Assembly: GCA_023443145.1 (NCBI GenBank)
Contig: JAEZVS010000143.1
Location: forward strand, 1 to 18,157
DNA length: 18,157 nucleotides
Origin: Bacillota bacterium
GTDB lineage: Bacteria; Bacillota; Peptococcia; Peptococcales; Peptococcaceae
Direction: 5' to 3'
The notes under the pieces were generated by a model, which was not told where the DNA came from, made no database searches, and worked only from the letters and a program-made list of their open reading frames with translations. The position numbers and the translations under genes were made by a program. Of the stretch, positions 15,878 through 18,157 are shown in pieces; within the stretch, counting starts at the first letter, position 1; each line of letters opens with the position of its first letter.

Positions 15878-16639
15878 TTATGTATAAGAATTTTTTTCTT
15901 CTTCTTCGTTTAAGACATCTAAAAAAGATTGTCTACTTTTAATGCCGTCAGGCAGCACCAGCGATAAAAGCAAGGAAAAATACAGTCGAATACGTTGTGC
16001 TGATTTACTGGAAACACGTAAAGATGATAACAAACGCTGGTCTTTGGTACGCAAATGCTTTAAAAAAACGATATCTTCCGTTAATAAAAAAATTCTGGCA
16101 TGCTCAGGCCGATGAAAAGCCGATCCTGCTTCCATATGGCCATCTTGGTAAATCCAAACAGTCTCTATTTTTTTGTGGTCCTCGAAAGAAAATGGCGGAC
16201 CATAACCGATTAAAGAGAATAATATCCATTCAAAGCGCATATGCCAAAGGGAAAGGGATAAATATGAAAGTTCTTTTAGGCTGCATGTTAAGTGGGAGAA
16301 CAAAGCCGTATCCCGCTCACCTTCTTCACAGATTTGATCGTATACATCCAACATGTAAAGTGCAGCCAGCGTTCGACCGTATTCATGGCGTATTCCATCG
16401 TGAAACGCCAACAGTTCCGCACCAGTCAGCACAGGCAGTCCACGTCCTTGCACGACGTCTATACAAAGTTCTGAAAATGGCTGTACCTTTCCGGCCATCC
16501 GACTTTGACTTTTGCGGATTCCTTTTGCCAAGAGCGTGCATTTTCCGAACTCTTCGCTGTAAACCACTACAAGACGGTCATAGTCATTAAATGCACGTTC
16601 TTTGAGCACGATGGCATGTAATTGATTATATTGACTCAT
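15878..16639 (-). CDS. recO: DNA repair protein RecO
   Basis: RecO works with RecR to load RecA onto SSB-coated single-stranded DNA in gap repair. The 253-aa protein starts with the OB fold: HAIVLKERAFNDYDRLVVVYSEEFGKCTLLAKGIRK style, including the typical LxKGIRKxxS segment (residues about 8-45). A helical C-terminal part follows (LIGYGPPFSF, then LRVSSKSAQRIRLYFSLLL). The four-cysteine zinc site that many RecO proteins carry after GYxP is absent; only three scattered Cys remain, as in zinc-less RecO types. Its ATG overlaps the nrdR stop as ATGA, showing co-translation with nrdR. Confidence 0.9.
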   Translation of the reverse strand: MSQYNQLHAIVLKERAFNDYDRLVVVYSEEFGKCTLLAKGIRKSQSRMAGKVQPFSELCIDVVQGRGLPVLTGAELLAFHDGIRHEYGRTLAALYMLDVYDQICEEGERDTALFSHLTCSLKELSYLSLSLWHMRFEWILFSLIGYGPPFSFEDHKKIETVWIYQDGHMEAGSAFHRPEHARIFLLTEDIVFLKHLRTKDQRLLSSLRVSSKSAQRIRLYFSLLLSLVLPDGIKSRQSFLDVLNEEEEKNSYT

Positions 16640-17085
16640 TGTTTATTCTGCAAATGTTCTATTTCTTTAATAAAGGTATTGACATTATTAAATTCTTTAT
16701 AAACCGACGCAAAGCGGACATATGCTACTTCATCCAAAGCAATCAGTGCATCCATTATCGTTTCTCCAATAATGGATGATGGAACTTTAGAGTATTTTCT
16801 TTTGAGTGTTTTTTCAATATCATCCGCAACTTTGTCCAATTGCTCCAATTGAATAGGCCGCTTTTCGCATGCTTTAGCCATACCTTTTAGAATTTTTGTA
16901 CGGTCAAACAGTTCAGTACGACCGCTTTTTTTCACCACAACCAGCGGCATATTTTCTATTTTTTCAAATGTCGTAAAGCGCATGCCGCAAGCCAAACATT
17001 CACGCCGACGTTTGACTGCCGTACCATCGTCGGTTGTACGGCTATCTACAACTTTACTGTCGCCATGACAAACCGGACATTGCAT
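16636..17085 (-). CDS. nrdR: transcriptional repressor NrdR
   Basis: NrdR senses ATP/dATP through an ATP-cone and represses ribonucleotide reductase genes. The ATG at 17085 gives 149 aa, the normal size. It starts MQCPVCHGDSKVVDSR with a zinc ribbon (Cys3, Cys6, Cys30, Cys33), then FTTFEKIE. The ATP-cone starts at LVVVKKSGRTELFDRTKI (about 47-64). GGAGG lies about eight bases upstream. An open frame extends to 17178 but crosses the predicted promoter, so I exclude it. No nrd gene is in the window, so its targets lie elsewhere. Confidence 0.95.
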   Translation of the reverse strand: MQCPVCHGDSKVVDSRTTDDGTAVKRRRECLACGMRFTTFEKIENMPLVVVKKSGRTELFDRTKILKGMAKACEKRPIQLEQLDKVADDIEKTLKRKYSKVPSSIIGETIMDALIALDEVAYVRFASVYKEFNNVNTFIKEIEHLQNKQ

Positions 17086-17108
17086 ACTTCTCCCTCCTCT
17101 CCTTTTTG

Positions 17109-17137
17109 AGTATATACAGCCATCTTTAAAAAGGCAA
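17109..17137 (-). promoter_or_regulatory. promoter of nrdR-recO
   Basis: On the minus strand, TTGCCT (17132-17137) and TATACT (17109-17114) are spaced by 17 bases; the matches are four of six and five of six. The start near 17102 gives a leader of about 17 nt, just enough for the ribosome binding site. It is back to back with the plus-strand promoter at 17147. Confidence 0.6.
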
Positions 17138-17146
17138 GATATTGAA

Positions 17147-17175
17147 TTGACAAACATTCTTTCAGATGCTATTTT
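17147..17175 (+). promoter_or_regulatory. promoter of the winged-helix-like gene
   Basis: A perfect TTGACA (17147-17152) is 17 bases from TATTTT (17170-17175), which is preceded by TGC, an extended -10. The start near 17182 almost coincides with the AAGGAGGT ribosome binding site at 17182-17189, giving a leader of about 16 nt. Nine bases separate its -35 from the divergent nrdR -35. Confidence 0.65.
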
Positions 17176-17197
17176 CATTATAAGGAGGTCGGGTTTT

Positions 17198-17560
17198 ATG
17201 AAGATGTTTTTGAAATACTTACTGAAATCTCAGTATCGAAAAATATTAATCTTACTTTTTATTCGCCCCCAAAAGTTTTCGTATTTGTCCAAACGTTGTC
17301 GCGTTGAAGCCAACGGTCTTCATGAGACAATGGCCGCACTTGTTTCTTCTGATTTGGTAGAAATCTTAAGTGAAACCGATGGTGAAATTGTTTACCGAAT
17401 ACGACCGGATATCCGTCAAAAAGTTGGCAGCACTTTCTCTCGCGTTTTAATCAGTATTATTTTTTTAGGAGTCACCAGTATTGTTAAGGCGACCGATAAA
17501 AAATTAGATGAACGCCAAGCCTACCGCATTTATCAGTTTTGGAATGACCAGAATGCTTAA
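17198..17560 (+). CDS. small winged-helix-like protein, uncharacterised
   Basis: AAGGAGGT eight bases upstream fixes the ATG at 17198, giving 120 aa. I do not recognise the family by name. Residues about 11-75 look like a winged helix: helix SQYRKILILLFIRPQK, helix SYLSKRCRV, helix ANGLHETMAALVSSDLVEI, then a wing GEIVYRIRPDIR. A short hydrophobic stretch VLISIIFLGVTSIV (about 81-96) and a charged tail follow. It could be a regulator with a dimerisation or membrane-contact helix. It is divergent from nrdR and has no co-oriented neighbour. Confidence 0.75.
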   Translation: MKMFLKYLLKSQYRKILILLFIRPQKFSYLSKRCRVEANGLHETMAALVSSDLVEILSETDGEIVYRIRPDIRQKVGSTFSRVLISIIFLGVTSIVKATDKKLDERQAYRIYQFWNDQNA

Positions 17561-17596
17561 TGACATCCTATCAAAATAGCCTCAAAAAAATAACGG

Positions 17597-17643
17597 CACC
17601 CCATTTGTTAGGCAGTATGATACACTGAATAACAAGTGGGGTG
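17597..17643. repeat. imperfect inverted repeat, 14-bp arms
   Basis: CACCCCATTTGTTA (17597-17610) and TAACAAGTGGGGTG (17630-17643) pair with one mismatch, which is a G-U pair in plus-strand RNA. The 19-nt loop can pair further (CAGT with ACTG). On the minus strand it is followed by a T-run. It may be an insertion-sequence end of the IS150/IS3 kind, or a terminator for minus-strand transcripts. Confidence 0.55.
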
Positions 17644-17743
17644 ATTTATTATACCAACAGGGATGCTTGATAAGCGACATACTTAGGATGCAGAATTGAG
17701 AACAAATCTGCCCAACTTAAGGTCTTAAGGCCTTTGCTATATA

Positions 17744-17921
17744 ATGCGCCGCGGCTGCGAAAGCCTAGGCCCCTTTAAACAATTGCCGAAAATAGATCTG
17801 ATTCCCCACTCCGATCAAGGCCGCCACACTGACATCAGCCTATCCGGATTACGGAACAACTGTAGAATCAAGATATAACCAAAGGGCTTGCCGCCTGCCA
17901 TGCACAGACAACAAGCCCTTT
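17744..17921 (+). pseudogene. degenerate IS3-family transposase fragment
   Basis: A 44-codon frame from 17744 reads KIDLIPHSDQGRHTD, then SGLRNNCRIKI before a stop at 17876. HSDQG is the hallmark second acidic motif of the IS3-family integrase domain, normally LIxHSDQGxQY. The order then fits GIKQSMSRKGN: RIK, a stop, and PKG. Further downstream, in a shifted frame, faint traces resemble the following FFGC segment. No transposase start, end or complete copy remains. The match is by motif only. Confidence 0.45.
17881..17921. repeat. 10-bp perfect hairpin
   Basis: AAAGGGCTTG (17881-17890) and CAAGCCCTTT (17912-17921) pair perfectly around a 21-nt loop. No U-tract of terminator quality follows on the plus strand. 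It lies within the suspected transposase debris. Confidence 0.5.
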
Positions 17922-18005
17922 CGGCTGTTCAAACATCTTCATTTAAAAATTTTAACTGAATTTTTAGAGTTGCTTCAAAATCCCTAGCCGTTTTTTATAC
18001 TATAA

Positions 18006-18025
18006 AATCTTAAAAAATTAAGATT
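18006..18025 (-). terminator. possible weak terminator overlapping the trxA stop
   Basis: AATCTTAA (18006-18013) and TTAAGATT (18018-18025) form an 8-bp AT-rich stem with a 4-nt loop that contains the trxA stop codon. On the minus strand only TTATAG follows, so its strength is doubtful. Confidence 0.3.
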
Positions 18026-18157
18026 CCAAAAGTTGAGCCAAATCGGCTTTTGGTCTAAAACCGACAATACGATCCTGTTCTTGCCCATTTTTAAACAAAA
18101 TAAGTGTTGGAATACTCATCACACGATATTCTTGAGCAATACGAGCCGCTTCATCAA
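18018..18157 (-). CDS. trxA: thioredoxin (C-terminal part; 5' end outside window)
   Basis: The frame reads [21 protein letters not shown] followed by [24 protein letters not shown] and a TAA at 18018-18020. The cis-proline MSIPTL, the KNG turn and the VGFRPK segment are typical of the thioredoxin C-terminal half. The CxxC active site would lie beyond the window. About 46 residues are visible. Confidence 0.88.
   Translation of the reverse strand, partial: DEAARIAQEYRVMSIPTLILFKNGQEQDRIVGFRPKADLAQLLES

Larger units (their letters stand above)
17561..18017. other. non-coding remnant region between winged-helix gene and trxA
   Basis: No intact gene is visible. The region contains a strong inverted repeat (17597-17643), a short broken plus-strand frame with an HSDQG motif (17744-17878), a 10-bp hairpin (17881-17921) and an AT-rich inverted repeat (17944-17966). 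Its middle is more GC-rich than the flanks. Together this looks like decayed mobile DNA. Confidence 0.5.

Noticed and set aside
15997..16590. 197-codon plus-strand frame opposite recO
   Set aside because: It is a shadow of recO; His/Lys-rich low-quality sequence without a start signal.
17086..17178. 31-residue extension of nrdR
   Set aside because: It spans the predicted promoter; all NrdR proteins start at the zinc ribbon MxCPxC.
17637..17790. minus-strand frame ending ...LHPKYVAYQASLLV
   Set aside because: It looks protein-like but has a stop upstream, no start and lies opposite the suspected transposase debris; I cannot assign it to a family.
1..18157. CRISPR array, phage genes, riboswitch or defence system
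   Set aside because: I found no spaced direct repeats, no cas or phage genes, and no leader long enough with recognisable riboswitch motifs.

Overview
The window looks like a core-genome segment of a low- to moderate-GC member of the Bacillota (Firmicutes). The evidence is the gene order rimP-nusA-ylxR-ylxQ-infB-rbfA-nrnA-truB, the PP2C phosphatase/PASTA-kinase pair next to rsgA and rpe, the PlsX lipid route, a short NusA without C-terminal repeats, strong AGGAGG-type ribosome binding sites and a tRNA gene without an encoded CCA. I cannot name the genus. Most genes are on the minus strand and packed with overlaps or very short gaps.

Positions 1-12266 (minus strand) hold two linked transcription units. 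The upstream one is stp-prkC-rsgA-rpe-plsX-acpP: a Ser/Thr phosphatase and membrane kinase pair, a ribosome-assembly GTPase, a pentose-phosphate epimerase and two phospholipid/fatty-acid genes. The downstream one is rimP-nusA-ylxR-ylxQ-infB-rbfA-nrnA-truB: ribosome maturation, transcription elongation, translation initiation, RNA turnover and tRNA modification. Between them is a good extended -10 promoter. Its predicted transcript would begin exactly at a perfect 14-bp hairpin.

Positions 12273-12760 carry no convincing protein gene; they hold the stp promoter, a doubtful 99-codon ORF and the promoter of a tRNA-Gly(GCC) gene. On the plus strand follow the tRNA, its terminator, rdgB (dITP/XTP pyrophosphatase) and a shortened GH2-like protein. 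That protein keeps the sugar-binding domain but has lost the catalytic acid/base motif and half of the barrel. A 20-bp hairpin ends both this gene and the convergent gap gene.

Positions 14776-17085 (minus strand) hold gap, recO and nrdR. The GAPDH has substitutions at the positions that normally select NAD+ over NADP+. Promoters for nrdR (minus) and for a small unknown winged-helix-like protein (plus, 17198-17560) lie back to back. The last part, 17561-18017, is non-coding debris. It has a strong inverted repeat and a broken fragment with the HSDQG motif of IS3-family transposases. The 3' end of a thioredoxin gene enters at the right edge.

No CRISPR array, phage or obvious defence system is present. 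The points most worth a second look are the catalytically degenerate GH2-like protein, the GAPDH cofactor-site changes, the hairpin-capped rimP-nusA transcript and the uncharacterised winged-helix protein beside nrdR.
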